Positions 1 to 10,009 of a stretch of 64,000 nucleotides of DNA are shown here, piece after piece. The notes below the pieces were generated by a model, which worked only from the letters and a program-made list of their open reading frames with translations, made no database searches and had not been told where the DNA came from. Position 1 is the stretch's first letter. Each line of letters begins with the position of its first letter. The stretch is taken from positions 1-64,000 of the forward strand of contig NZ_QXML01000003.1 in NCBI RefSeq assembly GCF_003583985.1, written 5' to 3'. The translations under genes and the position numbers were made by a program. Origin of the DNA: Algoriphagus lacus (lineage in GTDB: Bacteria; Bacteroidota; Bacteroidia; Cytophagales; Cyclobacteriaceae).

Positions 1-118
1 CTGCAACGAGGTGACCTGTACCCCTGCGATGCACCAGCTCAACAGAAGAACGGAACTCAGAGTGGGCAAGTCCTCCTACGGCTACACCGGAAGACAGAAA
101 AAAGTCGATACGATGTAA
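1..118 (+). CDS. OmpA-family protein, C-terminal end (partial)
   Basis: The left edge holds the last 38 codons of a gene read in the frame that starts codons at base 2 and stops with TAA at 116-118. The peptide contains CNEVTC followed by HQLNRRTELRV. The pattern Cys-x4-Cys, then HQ.NRRTE and a hydrophobic strand, is typical of the end of OmpA/MotB peptidoglycan-binding domains in Bacteroidota, where the two cysteines often form a disulfide. The protein would tether the outer membrane to peptidoglycan. Everything upstream lies outside the window, so barrel or PD40-type N-terminal domains cannot be judged. Family assignment rests on this short motif only. Confidence 0.7.
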   Translation, partial: CNEVTCTPAMHQLNRRTELRVGKSSYGYTGRQKKVDTM

Positions 119-158
119 TTCAGATAAGACCAAAACTTAAGTCTGCTCAATAAATTCG

Positions 159-190
159 AAAGACCTCCCAAGTTTAGAGAGGTCTTTTCG
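159..190. terminator. Bidirectional hairpin terminator
   Basis: Perfect 9-bp stem AAAGACCTC (159-167) / GAGGTCTTT (179-187), with T-rich sequence on the right and A-rich sequence on the left. It sits between the convergent OmpA-type gene and rluF and can end both. Confidence 0.8.
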
Positions 191-213
191 CTTTTATTCC
201 TGAGTTTTTGTTT

Positions 214-942
214 CTAAAACGTCTTGGAGGAGTCGGCAATTAAAGAGTTAAGTTCCGCCATTTCCTTCTCGCTTAAATCCCGCCATTTTCCGACAGGAAT
301 GTCCAAATGGATATTCATAATACGGATGCGCTTGAGCTGTTTCACGGTGTATCCGAGGTATTCGCACATCCTCCGAATTTGTCTGTTAAGGCCCTGCGTA
401 AGGATGATCCTAAACTTAAATCTACTGATCAATTCTACTTTGCATCGGTCTGTAACAGTACCCAAAATTGGAATCCCGGATGACATTCTTCTAATAAAAT
501 TATCATCAATCGGCCGGTCAACAGTTACGATGTATTCTTTTTCATGATTGTTTTTTGACCGTAGGATTTTATTTACAATATCCCCTTCGCTGGTCAACAA
601 AATCAGGCCTTCGCTGTCTTTATCCAATCTGCCGATCGGGAATATCCGCTCTGGATGCCCTATGAAATCAATGATGTTATTTTTTTCTCCTTTTGTATCC
701 GTAGTGGATACAATGCCCACCGGCTTATGAAATGCAATGTAGGTATGCCTTTTTTTGGGTTTCCCAACTAACTCTCCGTCTACCCGTACTTCATCTTCCG
801 GGAATACCTTGGTGCCCAATTCAGGTAATTTTCCATTGATGGTAATCCTTTTTTGCTCCAACAGTTGATCAGCAGCTCTTCTGGAGCAAAAGCCAACCTC
901 GCTGAGGTACTTATTGATACGGATTGAATTTTCTTGCTCCAT
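214..942 (-). CDS. rluF: 23S rRNA pseudouridine synthase RluF
   Basis: 242 aa, RsuA/RluB/E/F family, which isomerises a uridine of 23S rRNA (U2604 in E. coli for RluF). An N-terminal S4 RNA-binding domain (about residues 6-60; INKYLSEVGFCSRRAADQLL) precedes the synthase domain. The catalytic loop GRLDKDSEGL lies at 104-113 with the nucleophilic Asp107. The RluF-typical blocks RSKNNHEKEY, PILGTVTDRCKV and QGLNRQIRRMCEYLGY favour RluF over RsuA, RluB or RluE. The start ATG (940-942) leads directly into the S4 domain. It is followed on its own strand by the 159-190 hairpin. The M23 peptidase gene lies upstream, separated by another hairpin. Confidence 0.93.
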   Translation of the reverse strand: MEQENSIRINKYLSEVGFCSRRAADQLLEQKRITINGKLPELGTKVFPEDEVRVDGELVGKPKKRHTYIAFHKPVGIVSTTDTKGEKNNIIDFIGHPERIFPIGRLDKDSEGLILLTSEGDIVNKILRSKNNHEKEYIVTVDRPIDDNFIRRMSSGIPILGTVTDRCKVELISRFKFRIILTQGLNRQIRRMCEYLGYTVKQLKRIRIMNIHLDIPVGKWRDLSEKEMAELNSLIADSSKTF

Positions 943-950
943 AAAATCAA

Positions 951-994
951 AAGGTGGATTTGAGCGAAATTTAATCGATCAAATCCACCTTTTT
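951..994 (-). terminator. Hairpin terminator after the M23 peptidase gene
   Basis: Stem AAGGTGGATTT (951-961) / AAATCCACCTT (981-991), 11 bp, with a 19-nt loop and a T-rich run on the minus strand. It stands between the stop of the peptidase gene (1025) and the start of rluF (942), so rluF probably depends on read-through or on a promoter I could not recognise. Confidence 0.7.
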
Positions 995-1024
995 GGTTAA
1001 GGTAAAAAATAAGAGATAAAGAAT

Positions 1025-2326
1025 TTACTCGGAAGATTTGGAGTCTGTGGTTGGTTTTGCCGCTAATAGCTTTTGCTCACCGGAGGTGCTGATCTCAGCC
1101 AATAGCTTCATCGCTACTTCCTTTTTGGCATTAAAAGCTACTTTATTAGCTTCCAAAATAGGCTCAGATGGTGGAATTTTCTCCTTCAACCAGTCTTCCT
1201 GTTTGCCGTTTTTCCAGAATCTGAAACAAAGGTGAGGGCCTGTCGCCAATCCCGTACTACCAACGTAACCAATGACCTGGCCTTGTTTTACTCGGGTACC
1301 TGCTTTTACGCCTTTCCCGATCTTGGACATGTGCAAGTATTGGGTGGTATAAGTCCCGTTGTGTTTGATTTTTACATAATTCCCGTTGGCTGAACTATAT
1401 TTTGCTTCGACTACTGTGCCGTCGCCTACAGATCGGATTTCAGTTCCTGTTGGAGCGGCATAATCAGTTCCTAAATGTGCTTTGTATCGTTTCTGAACTG
1501 GATGGAATCGGTTCAAATTATATCGTGAGCTGATTCGAGTGTATTTGAGCGGATCTCTGAGAAAAGCCTTTTTGAAGCTGTTTCCATTTTGGTCAAAAAA
1601 TGAAACCTGACCGTTTTGTTCAAAAGGGATCGCATGATAAGGCTGTCCCATGTGTTCGAAATAGGCAAGTTCGATTTCCGAAACACTGACTACTGTTTCC
1701 TCGATAACCTTTTCTTCGAATACGACTTTGAATAAATCACCTTTTTGCAATTTTTGAAAGTCCACTGACCAACCGTACAAATCAGCAAACTGGTCAATAA
1801 TTTCTGGTGAAATTCCCTGCTTTACCATATCCACGTAAAGCGAGGTTTCAATGACACCTCCTACTTCTCTTTTCTTGATTATTGCTGGCTTTTCAGCTTT
1901 GTAAATCTCCATGGAGTCCAAGTTGAACACCACGTATTCGGCTGGATTGGGTTCGTAGATGAAAAATTGGGCCTGTGATGAATCAGAAGGGGTGAGGATT
2001 GTAAACTTTTTGTTGGCGGCAATCCACCTTACATCAAATACTTCCTTGGATTTTTTGGCGAGTTCATCAATGATTTGATAGGGAACATTGAAAGGGGAAA
2101 GAATCGATGCCAGGGTTTGGTTTTTACTGACTGTCCCCTCCACGATATTGAGTCCGGTGACATTGATGCCATAGAGGAAAACCTCTTTTTCCTTGGCTAA
2201 GGCTGCACTGTCTGCAACGATCGTATCCGCTTCAATTGAATTCCTTCGATAGCTATCGATTTGGAAAACGGCGGCAGCTCCAAGGGCGATAAAAAGAGCA
2301 GCCATGCCTATCCATTTCTTGTTCAT
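1025..2326 (-). CDS. M23-family metallopeptidase (LytM-type cell-wall endopeptidase)
   Basis: 433 aa. One N-terminal membrane anchor or signal segment (residues 5-22) is followed by a periplasmic region with a LysM/OapA-like part (about 60-220) and a LytM domain (about 265-385). Zinc and catalytic residues are visible in HLGTDYAAP (His284, Asp288) and YLHM (His332). The final motif reads GPHLCFRF, so the usual HxH is His365-Leu-Cys367: the last zinc ligand is Cys instead of His. The family cleaves peptidoglycan cross-links, or in degenerate form activates amidases. A 45-residue tail follows the domain. The gene is divergent from aspS, with 295 bp up to the aspS start codon, and is followed by a hairpin terminator. 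Confidence 0.9.
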   Translation of the reverse strand: MNKKWIGMAALFIALGAAAVFQIDSYRRNSIEADTIVADSAALAKEKEVFLYGINVTGLNIVEGTVSKNQTLASILSPFNVPYQIIDELAKKSKEVFDVRWIAANKKFTILTPSDSSQAQFFIYEPNPAEYVVFNLDSMEIYKAEKPAIIKKREVGGVIETSLYVDMVKQGISPEIIDQFADLYGWSVDFQKLQKGDLFKVVFEEKVIEETVVSVSEIELAYFEHMGQPYHAIPFEQNGQVSFFDQNGNSFKKAFLRDPLKYTRISSRYNLNRFHPVQKRYKAHLGTDYAAPTGTEIRSVGDGTVVEAKYSSANGNYVKIKHNGTYTTQYLHMSKIGKGVKAGTRVKQGQVIGYVGSTGLATGPHLCFRFWKNGKQEDWLKEKIPPSEPILEANKVAFNAKKEVAMKLLAEISTSGEQKLLAAKPTTDSKSSE

Positions 2327-2586
2327 TAATCAATCAGATTTTAGGATGAATTCGAATTAATCCCCAATCAAGGGAAATCAGGGCTTTTTTCCAAACGAAA
2401 TGCCCAATGACGTCTCCCGATTGCCAATTTTCATGCCGCAATGTTGCAGAAAGTAAAAGAAAAGGTCAAAAGAACTGATTTATAACTTTTTAAAATTTTC
2501 TCAGAAAAATTCATGATCGATCAGGTAAAATCTTCCTTTTGTTGCGAATCTTCAAAAGACACGTGGTGATCTCTGACGCAAATATT

Positions 2587-2594
2587 TATCTTTG
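2587..2594 (+). promoter_or_regulatory. Putative aspS promoter, -7 box
   Basis: TATCTTTG matches the Bacteroidota primary-sigma -7 consensus TAnnTTTG and ends 27 bases before the aspS ATG. It covers an in-frame TTG at 2592, which argues against that codon as the translation start. No clear -33 TTTG is visible upstream. Confidence 0.6.
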
Positions 2595-2621
2595 ACCTCC
2601 CAAAAAAATCAATGTAGTAAA

Positions 2622-4376
2622 ATGTTGAGAACTCATACTTGTGGCGAATTGCGCATCGATCACGTAAATCAGGATGTAACTCTTGCCGGCTGGGTACAGC
2701 GCGTGCGGAATAAAGGGGGATTGATCTGGGTAGATCTCCGTGATCGATATGGTGTCACTCAATTGATTTTCGAAGAAGGATCTACTGATAAAGCGCTACT
2801 TGAAAAAGCTGCCCAGCTCGGAAGGGAGTTTGTGGTGCAGGCGAGTGGGAAGGTCATCGAGCGAACATCCAAGAATGATAAAATGCCGACTGGTGATATC
2901 GAAATCAAAGTTGGTCAATTGGAAGTCCTTAATCCAGCCAAAGTTCCTCCCTTTATTATTGAAGATGAAACAGACGGGGGTGATGAGTTGAGAATGAAAT
3001 ATCGATACCTCGATCTCAGAAGGAATGTCATCCGGGAGAAACTTCAACTTCGTCACCGCATGATGCAGGAGACCCGTAAGTACATGGATGGGCAAAATTT
3101 CATCGAAGTGGAAACTCCGGTATTGATCAAGTCCACACCGGAAGGTGCCCGTGACTTTGTGGTTCCTAGCCGAGTGAATCCTGGGGAGTTTTATGCCTTG
3201 CCTCAATCCCCGCAGACTTTCAAGCAATTACTCATGGTTTCCGGATTTGACCGGTATTTCCAGATAGTAAAGTGCTTCCGTGACGAGGACCTTCGTGCGG
3301 ACCGTCAGCCGGAGTTTACTCAGATCGACTGTGAAATGGCTTTTGTAACTCAGGAAGATATCCTGAGAACTTTCGAAGGCTTGGTAAAACATCTTTTTTC
3401 TTCCGTAAAAGGAATCGACCTCGGATACGTTGAGCACATGACGTTCGCTGATGCCATGAAAGGCTATGGAAACGACAAGCCGGATTTGAGATTCGATATG
3501 AAATTCGTCGAGCTGGATCACCTGGCAAAGGGAAAAGGCTTTGCGATTTTCGATCAGGCAGAATTAGTTGTGGGGATATGTGCAAAAGGAGCTGCAGAAT
3601 ACACCAGAAAGCAGCTTGATGAGCTGACTGATTGGGTGAAAAGACCACAAATCGGAGCTAAGGGATTGGTGTACCTGAGATACAACTCTGACGGAACACT
3701 GAAGTCCAGTGTGGATAAATTCTATTCATCGGAAGACCTGAAAACCTGGGCCGAGGCCTTTGGTGCTCAGCCGGGCGATCTGATGTTGGTACTCAGCGGT
3801 GAGGCTAAATCTACCCGCAAGCAGCTATCTGAGTTGAGATTAAAAATGGGGGAAGACCTAGGGCTTCGTGACCGAAATGTATTCAAGCCACTTTGGGTGG
3901 TTGATTTTCCGCTTTTGGAATGGGATGAGGAAACCAAGCGCTTCCATGCCATGCACCATCCGTTTACATCGCCAAAACGAGAGGATATTCCATTGTTGGA
4001 AACCAATCCGGGAGAAGTACGCGCCAATGCTTATGACCTCGTCATCAACGGAGTTGAAGTCGGCGGTGGTTCCATTCGTATCCATGACCGAGCTACGCAG
4101 CAATTGATGTTTAAGCATTTGGGCTTTACTGACGAAGAGGCTCAAAAGCAGTTCGGGTTCCTGATGGAGGCATTTGAATACGGAGCCCCACCACATGGAG
4201 GAATTGCTTTCGGATTTGACCGACTTTGCGCGATTTTCGGAGGATCTGATTCCATCCGGGATTACATCGCTTTCCCAAAAAACAATTCCGGCCGAGATGT
4301 GATGATCGATTCTCCAAGCACTATCGCAGACGAGCAGTTGGAAGAACTCTCGATTCGGGTAAGTTTGAGAAAATAA
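2622..4376 (+). CDS. aspS: Aspartyl-tRNA synthetase
   Basis: 584 aa, cytoplasmic class II synthetase that charges tRNA-Asp. The N-terminal OB-fold anticodon-binding domain (about 1-110; [30 protein letters not shown]) is followed by the class II catalytic core. Motif 1 is near [20 protein letters not shown], motif 2 is [18 protein letters not shown], motif 3 is [15 protein letters not shown], and a bacterial GAD insertion lies between motifs 2 and 3. Length fits the family. An upstream in-frame TTG would add ten residues, but it lies inside the -7 promoter box. ATG 2622 gives the usual [10 protein letters not shown] start. A UUCG-loop terminator follows. Confidence 0.97.
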   Translation: MLRTHTCGELRIDHVNQDVTLAGWVQRVRNKGGLIWVDLRDRYGVTQLIFEEGSTDKALLEKAAQLGREFVVQASGKVIERTSKNDKMPTGDIEIKVGQLEVLNPAKVPPFIIEDETDGGDELRMKYRYLDLRRNVIREKLQLRHRMMQETRKYMDGQNFIEVETPVLIKSTPEGARDFVVPSRVNPGEFYALPQSPQTFKQLLMVSGFDRYFQIVKCFRDEDLRADRQPEFTQIDCEMAFVTQEDILRTFEGLVKHLFSSVKGIDLGYVEHMTFADAMKGYGNDKPDLRFDMKFVELDHLAKGKGFAIFDQAELVVGICAKGAAEYTRKQLDELTDWVKRPQIGAKGLVYLRYNSDGTLKSSVDKFYSSEDLKTWAEAFGAQPGDLMLVLSGEAKSTRKQLSELRLKMGEDLGLRDRNVFKPLWVVDFPLLEWDEETKRFHAMHHPFTSPKREDIPLLETNPGEVRANAYDLVINGVEVGGGSIRIHDRATQQLMFKHLGFTDEEAQKQFGFLMEAFEYGAPPHGGIAFGFDRLCAIFGGSDSIRDYIAFPKNNSGRDVMIDSPSTIADEQLEELSIRVSLRK

Positions 4377-4380
4377 AAGA

Positions 4381-4400
4381 AAGAGGCTTCGGCCTCTTTT
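4381..4400. terminator. UUCG-tetraloop terminator between aspS and the yhhN-like gene
   Basis: Stem AAGAGGC (4381-4387), loop TTCG, stem GCCTCTT (4392-4398), then T6. The left flank is A-rich, so it serves both convergent genes. Confidence 0.9.
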
Positions 4401-5090
4401 TTAGTTGTGGTTTATCAGATAGGATCTGATTCCCATCACTATCAGAAGTTGCGCAGTGGCATAGGTTCCCATGACCAGGATTCCTGACTCGGGGAATTCC
4501 ATGAAAAATCTGCTGATGGCAATTGCTCCGTCTGAAATAAAAAACAGAATTGCGCCTATAAATACTTGCCAAAAAGAGGCAGGATTACATTTTTTGAACC
4601 GCTCCCTTGCAGTAACCACCATGCTCACTATTACAATGATGTAGATGATCACGGGGATCTTCATATTTCCCAAATTGGGATTGATGAGGTAAAACGTAAA
4701 GGCTGCAGTAAGGTAAATCGGGAGATTGAAGAAAAAGGCCTTTACAAAGTCCACACGTTCAATTCTTACCGGACTTTGTTGTGCAATTTTAAACCCGATG
4801 ATGTAGCAGACATGAGCCATAAGAAAAGCTCCCAATCCATAAACAAACAGGTGATTCCACATCAATAGGATATCACCGATCCAAGAAAATATCAAAGCTC
4901 CCAGGATCGATTTAGTCAAGAGAGTGGAAGCAATAGGCTTGGTAATCCGGTAGAAATAGAGAATTAACCCCAAAAGAATCAGGGGTTTTGAAAAAAATCG
5001 GTAATCAGAATTGCCTTCAATTACGAATGCAAGGTCCGCCAAAGTGGCAATCAAAAACAAATAAAGCCAGATGATGTTCTTATCTCTCAA
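4401..5090 (-). CDS. YhhN/TMEM86-family lysoplasmalogenase-like membrane protein
   Basis: 229 aa with about eight predicted membrane helices and almost no soluble domain. Conserved acidic motifs of the YhhN family are present: FSWIGDILLMW (about residues 69-79) and FFISDGAIA (about 185-193). Characterised relatives (TMEM86B and bacterial YhhN) hydrolyse the vinyl-ether bond of lysoplasmalogens in the membrane. Whether this organism has plasmalogens cannot be seen here, so the substrate is an inference from family. It is transcribed alone, convergent with aspS, and divergent from the TonB-dependent receptor. Confidence 0.8.
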   Translation of the reverse strand: MRDKNIIWLYLFLIATLADLAFVIEGNSDYRFFSKPLILLGLILYFYRITKPIASTLLTKSILGALIFSWIGDILLMWNHLFVYGLGAFLMAHVCYIIGFKIAQQSPVRIERVDFVKAFFFNLPIYLTAAFTFYLINPNLGNMKIPVIIYIIVIVSMVVTARERFKKCNPASFWQVFIGAILFFISDGAIAISRFFMEFPESGILVMGTYATAQLLIVMGIRSYLINHN

Positions 5091-5385
5091 TGGAATATTA
5101 TTCTGTGTTTAATGCTAAATATAATTGAATTATCTGCGTAATGAGACTTACGCAAGAGTTGAATTCGATTTTAGAGTTTTCATCCTTTTTCAAAATTGGG
5201 GCTGTGAGGATTGAAGATCCGTTATTTTTCTCCTTTTTTTTTCAAAGTGGCTTCAAAAAATGAATACTCAACTCTGAAAAAACAGAAAAATTGTTTAAGA
5301 AGGGGTGTTAAGCTTTCGTTAAAAAATGTGAAATTTGCGTTGCAAAAATTAATGTTAACTACCCTAAATAACAGGTGGCCCAACT

Positions 5386-5393
5386 TACCTTTG
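5386..5393 (+). promoter_or_regulatory. Putative promoter -7 box of the TonB-dependent receptor
   Basis: TACCTTTG fits TAnnTTTG and ends 42 bases before the preferred ATG at 5436. The surrounding interval 5091-5435 has no other gene. Its right part stays open in the receptor frame but encodes no signal peptide, so I read it as leader and promoter DNA. Confidence 0.5.
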
Positions 5394-5435
5394 CAGGGAT
5401 TTTCAATCAAAACCAACTTTCCAAAACAAAACATT

Positions 5436-8400
5436 ATGAGGCAAAATTTACTGAAGAACTTGCTGGCGATGATGTTACTTGTGCTTAGCACAGGTATAGC
5501 ATGGTCACAGGGCGTGACGACTTCCGGTATTTCCGGGGTGGTGACAGAAGCAAACGGTCAACCGCTTCCCGGAGCGAACGTGGTTGCAACGCACTTACCA
5601 TCCGGAACCCGATATGGTGCGGTGTCTAATGTGGACGGAAAATATTCCATCCCAGGTATGCGTGTAGGCGGTCCTTACAGACTTTCTGTTTCATTCATCG
5701 GATATTCAACTCAGGACGTTGAAGGTATCGTCCTCTCCTTGGGCGTGTTTTCTAACGTAAATGTAACTCTTGCTGAAGATGGACAGGAACTATCTGAAGT
5801 GGTTGTAACTGCTAGTCCAAACAACCTTTTTTCCAATGAAAGAACTGGAGCTAGTACTTCCATTGATAACCGGGCATTGAGCAAGCTTCCCACTATTTCA
5901 AGAAGTATCAATGATTTCACCAGACTTACTCCACAATCAAACGGTCAGTCTTTTGCAGGTCAGGATTCAAGATTGAACAACATTACTGTGGATGGTTCTT
6001 ATTTCAATAACTCATTCGGATTGGGAAGTGGAAGCAATCCAGGAGGTAGAACCGGTGTATCCCCTATATCTCTTGACGCAATTGAACAAATCTCTGTAAA
6101 CGTTGCACCTTACGATGTAAGACAAGGTAACTTCACGGGTGCAGGTGTAAATACAGTTACCCGAAGCGGAACAAACGAATTCTCAGGTTCTGCTTACTAT
6201 TTCTGGAGAAATAACAACAACGTAGGTACCAAGGCTGGAGAAAACACCTTCAATCCTGGTGACTTTAGTTATAACCAAGTTGGTTTCCGTCTTGGAGGCC
6301 CAATTATCAAAGACAAGTTGTTCTTCTTCGCTTCATTTGAAGATGAGTCTGAGGCACGTCCTGGTACCACCTGGAGAGCAAACAACGGAAGCGAGCCTAT
6401 CCAAGGTAATGTGACCCGGGTTTTGGCATCTGACCTGGATGCAATGAGTACCTTCCTAAGGGATAATTTCGATTATGAAACAGGTCCTTATCAGGATTAT
6501 GACAACGAAACAGTGGGAACCAAATTTCTGGTAAAACTGGATTACAACATCAATGACAAGAATAAACTCAGCATAAGATACAACCACTTGGATTCTTCTA
6601 CTGATGTCTTGATGTCCAACTCTTCTTCACTGGGTTTTGGTAACAGAAACTTGAGACCGGAATCGATGAGCTTCCAGAATTCAGATTACAGCATCCTGGA
6701 AAACATCCGCTCAATCGTAGGTGAATTGAATACCCGAGTAAAAGACAACATGACCAATAACCTGATCATAGGATATACCTATCAGGATGAAAGCCGTGGA
6801 TACAAAGGAGAGTTTTTCCCGATGGTTGACATTTTGAATAATGGTGCGACCTATATGTCATTTGGTTTTGAACCATTCACTCCAAACAACGAATTGAGAT
6901 ATAAGACTTTCCAGATTCAGGATAACTTCCAAATCTTTGCAGGAAAACACACCTTTACAGGTGGTTTCAGCTACGAAAGATATGAGTCTGAAAACGTGTT
7001 TTTCCCAGGTTCTCAGTCAGTATACGTGTATAACTCCCTTGATGATTTTTACAAGGACGCGAACAACTTCTTGCAAAATGGAAATACTGTTCCTTCAGGT
7101 GTAACCCAAAGAAGATTCCAAGTAAGATGGAATAATATTCCAGGTTCAGAAAAGCCAGTTCAACCTCTGGAGGTGGATTATGTAGGTTTCTTTGCTCAGG
7201 ATGAGATCCAACTCAGAAGCAATTTGAAAACCACCTTTGGTCTTCGACTTGATGTACCAATCTTTGGAGAAACAGCCCTTAGAAATACGGATGTTGAAAA
7301 ATTATACTTCAGAAATCCAGAAAGTGCTTATGTTCAATTCAGAACGGATCAACTTCCAGAGCCTAATATTTTATGGTCCCCAAGAGTTGGTTTTAACTGG
7401 GATGTATTCAGCAACCAGAAGACTCAAGTAAGAGGTGGTACGGGTATATTTACCGGTAGACCTGCTTATGTATGGATTTCCAACCAAGTAGGTAACAACG
7501 GTATTTTGACAGGTTTTGCCCAGTTGGATAACACCACCACCCGTCCATTCAATCCAAATCCTGACACCTACAAGCCTACCGAAGTAACCGGGAAACCAGC
7601 TTCTTCTTACGAATTGGCTTTGACAGAATCCAACTTCAAATTTCCTCAGGTATGGAGATCCAACATTGGTATCGATCAGCAATTGCCAGGTGGACTTGTA
7701 GCCACAGGTGAATTTATCTACAGTGCTGATGTCAATGGAGTAGCCTATTACAATGGTAACCTCCCAGTTCAGCAAACAAGATTCTCAGGACCAGACGATA
7801 GAGCTAGATGGACCTCAAACAGAATAAATAGCAATATTCCAAACGCTATTGTTTTGTCAAATCAAGCAGTTGGTAACTCTTGGGTAGCTTCATTCTCTTT
7901 GGAAAAACCATTTGCAAATGGCCTGTATGCGAAAGCAGCTTACAGCTACGGTGAGTCCAAAAACACCGTGGATCCAGGATCAATTGCTGCGGGAACTTGG
8001 TTTGGAAATGCGATTTCCGAAAACCCTAATAACCCCGGTCTTGGCTTCTCTTCCAATAATTTGGGTCACAGAGTATTTGGTGTGGTGAGTTATACCAAGG
8101 ATATCTTCAAGTTTGGAAATACTTCCGTATCGCTCTTCTGGGAATCCAGAACTATCGGTAATGCTAGCTATGTATTCGGTGGTGACATGAACGGTGACGG
8201 TGGAACAGCCAACGATTTGATTTATATCCACAAAAACACAAGTGAAATGAATTTCCAGCAATACACCGTAACAGTGTCTGGTCAGCCGGTAACCTTTACT
8301 TCACAGCAGCAAGCAGAGGCTTGGGAAGCATACATTCAGCAGGACGAATACCTCAGAGAAAACAGAGGTAATTATGCCGAAAGAGGTGCGGTAATCATGC

Positions 8401-8726
8401 CAATGGTAAGCCGTGCGGACTTCTCTTTTGCTCAGCAGTTGTTTACCAACATCAACGGAAAGCGAAATACATTGGAGTTCCGTTTGGATATTCTTAACGT
8501 AGGCAACCTGATCAATCAGGATTGGGGCTTGGGTCAAACCTTCAACTCCACTCAGCCATTGGTTATCCCAGCAAACAACCAAGGTGGACCTGCAAATGCT
8601 CAGGGAGTTTCTCAGTATAGACTTAGAAACTTCGGTGCCAATCTGATTACAGAAACTTACAGACCGACAGCCGGTGTGTCTGACGTTTGGAGAATGCAGT
8701 TTGGCTTGAGATACATTTTCAATTAA
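5436..8726 (+). CDS. TonB-dependent outer-membrane receptor, Oar-like
   Basis: 1096 aa from ATG 5436. This start was chosen because it opens a clean signal peptide (MRQNLLKNLLAMMLLVLSTG, cleavage after AWSQ), whereas the longer frame to 5211 adds 75 residues without one. After the signal comes a carboxypeptidase-regulatory-like beta-sandwich (GISGVVTEANGQPLPGANVV to about residue 115), then LSEVVVTA and a plug domain with NNITVDGSYFNNSFG, and a long TonB-type barrel ending in aromatic FGLRYIFN. The arrangement resembles Oar of Myxococcus and the many Bacteroidota TonB receptors of unknown ligand. No SusD partner lies beside it, so a polysaccharide-utilisation role is not supported. A terminator follows directly. 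Confidence 0.9.
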   Translation: MRQNLLKNLLAMMLLVLSTGIAWSQGVTTSGISGVVTEANGQPLPGANVVATHLPSGTRYGAVSNVDGKYSIPGMRVGGPYRLSVSFIGYSTQDVEGIVLSLGVFSNVNVTLAEDGQELSEVVVTASPNNLFSNERTGASTSIDNRALSKLPTISRSINDFTRLTPQSNGQSFAGQDSRLNNITVDGSYFNNSFGLGSGSNPGGRTGVSPISLDAIEQISVNVAPYDVRQGNFTGAGVNTVTRSGTNEFSGSAYYFWRNNNNVGTKAGENTFNPGDFSYNQVGFRLGGPIIKDKLFFFASFEDESEARPGTTWRANNGSEPIQGNVTRVLASDLDAMSTFLRDNFDYETGPYQDYDNETVGTKFLVKLDYNINDKNKLSIRYNHLDSSTDVLMSNSSSLGFGNRNLRPESMSFQNSDYSILENIRSIVGELNTRVKDNMTNNLIIGYTYQDESRGYKGEFFPMVDILNNGATYMSFGFEPFTPNNELRYKTFQIQDNFQIFAGKHTFTGGFSYERYESENVFFPGSQSVYVYNSLDDFYKDANNFLQNGNTVPSGVTQRRFQVRWNNIPGSEKPVQPLEVDYVGFFAQDEIQLRSNLKTTFGLRLDVPIFGETALRNTDVEKLYFRNPESAYVQFRTDQLPEPNILWSPRVGFNWDVFSNQKTQVRGGTGIFTGRPAYVWISNQVGNNGILTGFAQLDNTTTRPFNPNPDTYKPTEVTGKPASSYELALTESNFKFPQVWRSNIGIDQQLPGGLVATGEFIYSADVNGVAYYNGNLPVQQTRFSGPDDRARWTSNRINSNIPNAIVLSNQAVGNSWVASFSLEKPFANGLYAKAAYSYGESKNTVDPGSIAAGTWFGNAISENPNNPGLGFSSNNLGHRVFGVVSYTKDIFKFGNTSVSLFWESRTIGNASYVFGGDMNGDGGTANDLIYIHKNTSEMNFQQYTVTVSGQPVTFTSQQQAEAWEAYIQQDEYLRENRGNYAERGAVIMPMVSRADFSFAQQLFTNINGKRNTLEFRLDILNVGNLINQDWGLGQTFNSTQPLVIPANNQGGPANAQGVSQYRLRNFGANLITETYRPTAGVSDVWRMQFGLRYIFN

Positions 8727-8746
8727 GCCAATTTTAACACATAGTG

Positions 8747-8778
8747 AAGGCGCTCCGATTTTTGGGGCGCCTTTTTTT
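8747..8778 (+). terminator. Terminator after the TonB-dependent receptor
   Basis: Stem AAGGCGCTCC (8747-8756) / GGGGCGCCTT (8764-8773) with one G-U pair, followed by T6. Confidence 0.85.
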
Positions 8779-8820
8779 GTATTTTTCAAAAAAAACCGCC
8801 CCCCAGTTTATCCAAAGGAA

Positions 8821-9885
8821 ATGAAGAAAATCCAACTCATTTTTCTGTTTATGCTTAGTTCTGTTTGGGCTTTTTCACAAACAGACACCTTGATTCTTAA
8901 TAATAACGACCTGATTATCGGCGAGATAAAGAGCATGGATAAAAACATCCTGGCCATTGAAACGGATTATTCGGATGTGGATTTTAAAATTAAATGGAAC
9001 GGCATCAAGAGGGTATATTCAAAAACCAATTACCTGATCACTCTTTCTGACGGGAGAAGATACAATGGTAGAATCCGAAGCCTCAATGACACTATTGTGG
9101 AAATTGACACCTATATGCCTTACACGGTAATCAAGTTTTCGGCAAAAACCGAGAATATTGAAAAACCTGCAGGGGATAGGGTAGAGATTACAAAGCCTCA
9201 ACTTGTCTATCTCAAAGCTTTGGATGAAGGGTTTTGGAGTAGGCTTTCCTTCAATTTTGACATTGGAACAAATCTTACCAAGGCCAATGATTTCCGGCAG
9301 TTTACATTCAATACTGCTCTCGGATATTTGGCGGATCGATGGAAGGTCAATATGACTTTCAACAACCTGAAATCTAACCAGAATGACACTGACCCAATTA
9401 ATCGAACAGAATTCGGTACCCAGTATAATTACTTCCTGCAAAAGGATTGGTACTTGCTTTATTACCTGAACACGCTGACCAACACGGAGCAGTTGATTGA
9501 TTTAAGAACCTCAAACATGGTTGGTGTGGGAAAATACTTAGTACATACCAATAAAACCTACCTTGGTTTTTCCACCGGAGTCAACTTTAACAACGAAAAA
9601 TTCACTGGGGAGGAGTCTACTACTCAATCCGGGGAAGCTTTTTTGGGAGCCCAATACAATATTTTTGACATCGGAGATTTAGACCTTTTGTCTACCCTTG
9701 TAGCCTACCCAAGTTTGACCGAAAAAGGCCGATGGAGAACTGACTTTAAGTTTGATTTTCGCTACGAGTTGAAGTTTGATCTGTATTTCAAAATAGGTAC
9801 AACGGTCAACTTCGATAATCAGCCAACAGAAGGAGCTTCAACAGTGGATTATATTTTTCAAACAACAGTGGGCTGGAAATTATAA
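8821..9885 (+). CDS. DUF481-type outer-membrane beta-barrel protein
   Basis: 354 aa. A signal peptide (MKKIQLIFLFMLSSVWAFSQ) is followed by short beta-rich repeats resembling the IKSMDKNILAIETDYSDV / WNGIKRVYS units that precede DUF481 barrels (about residues 25-115). A barrel of alternating polar/hydrophobic strands (about 140-354) ends in TTVGWKL. Family function is unknown; relatives are salt-induced outer-membrane proteins. It stands between a terminator and the next promoter, so it is probably monocistronic, although no promoter box was found in the short upstream gap. Confidence 0.75.
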   Translation: MKKIQLIFLFMLSSVWAFSQTDTLILNNNDLIIGEIKSMDKNILAIETDYSDVDFKIKWNGIKRVYSKTNYLITLSDGRRYNGRIRSLNDTIVEIDTYMPYTVIKFSAKTENIEKPAGDRVEITKPQLVYLKALDEGFWSRLSFNFDIGTNLTKANDFRQFTFNTALGYLADRWKVNMTFNNLKSNQNDTDPINRTEFGTQYNYFLQKDWYLLYYLNTLTNTEQLIDLRTSNMVGVGKYLVHTNKTYLGFSTGVNFNNEKFTGEESTTQSGEAFLGAQYNIFDIGDLDLLSTLVAYPSLTEKGRWRTDFKFDFRYELKFDLYFKIGTTVNFDNQPTEGASTVDYIFQTTVGWKL

Positions 9886-10009
9886 AGTTGTGAAAAAAAG
9901 CAATTCAGCCGGATTTAGGATTGAATAGGAAAAGTATCACTTATTTTTTCCTTTGGTAGCGAAGATTTGCCTCCAGTATCTTTTGTGAAGGCTTAGCCAA
10001 AATATGGTT

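Noticed and set aside
5211..5435. 75-residue N-terminal extension of the TonB-dependent receptor
   Set aside because: No signal peptide in the extension, a good one begins at ATG 5436, and a promoter box lies inside the extension.
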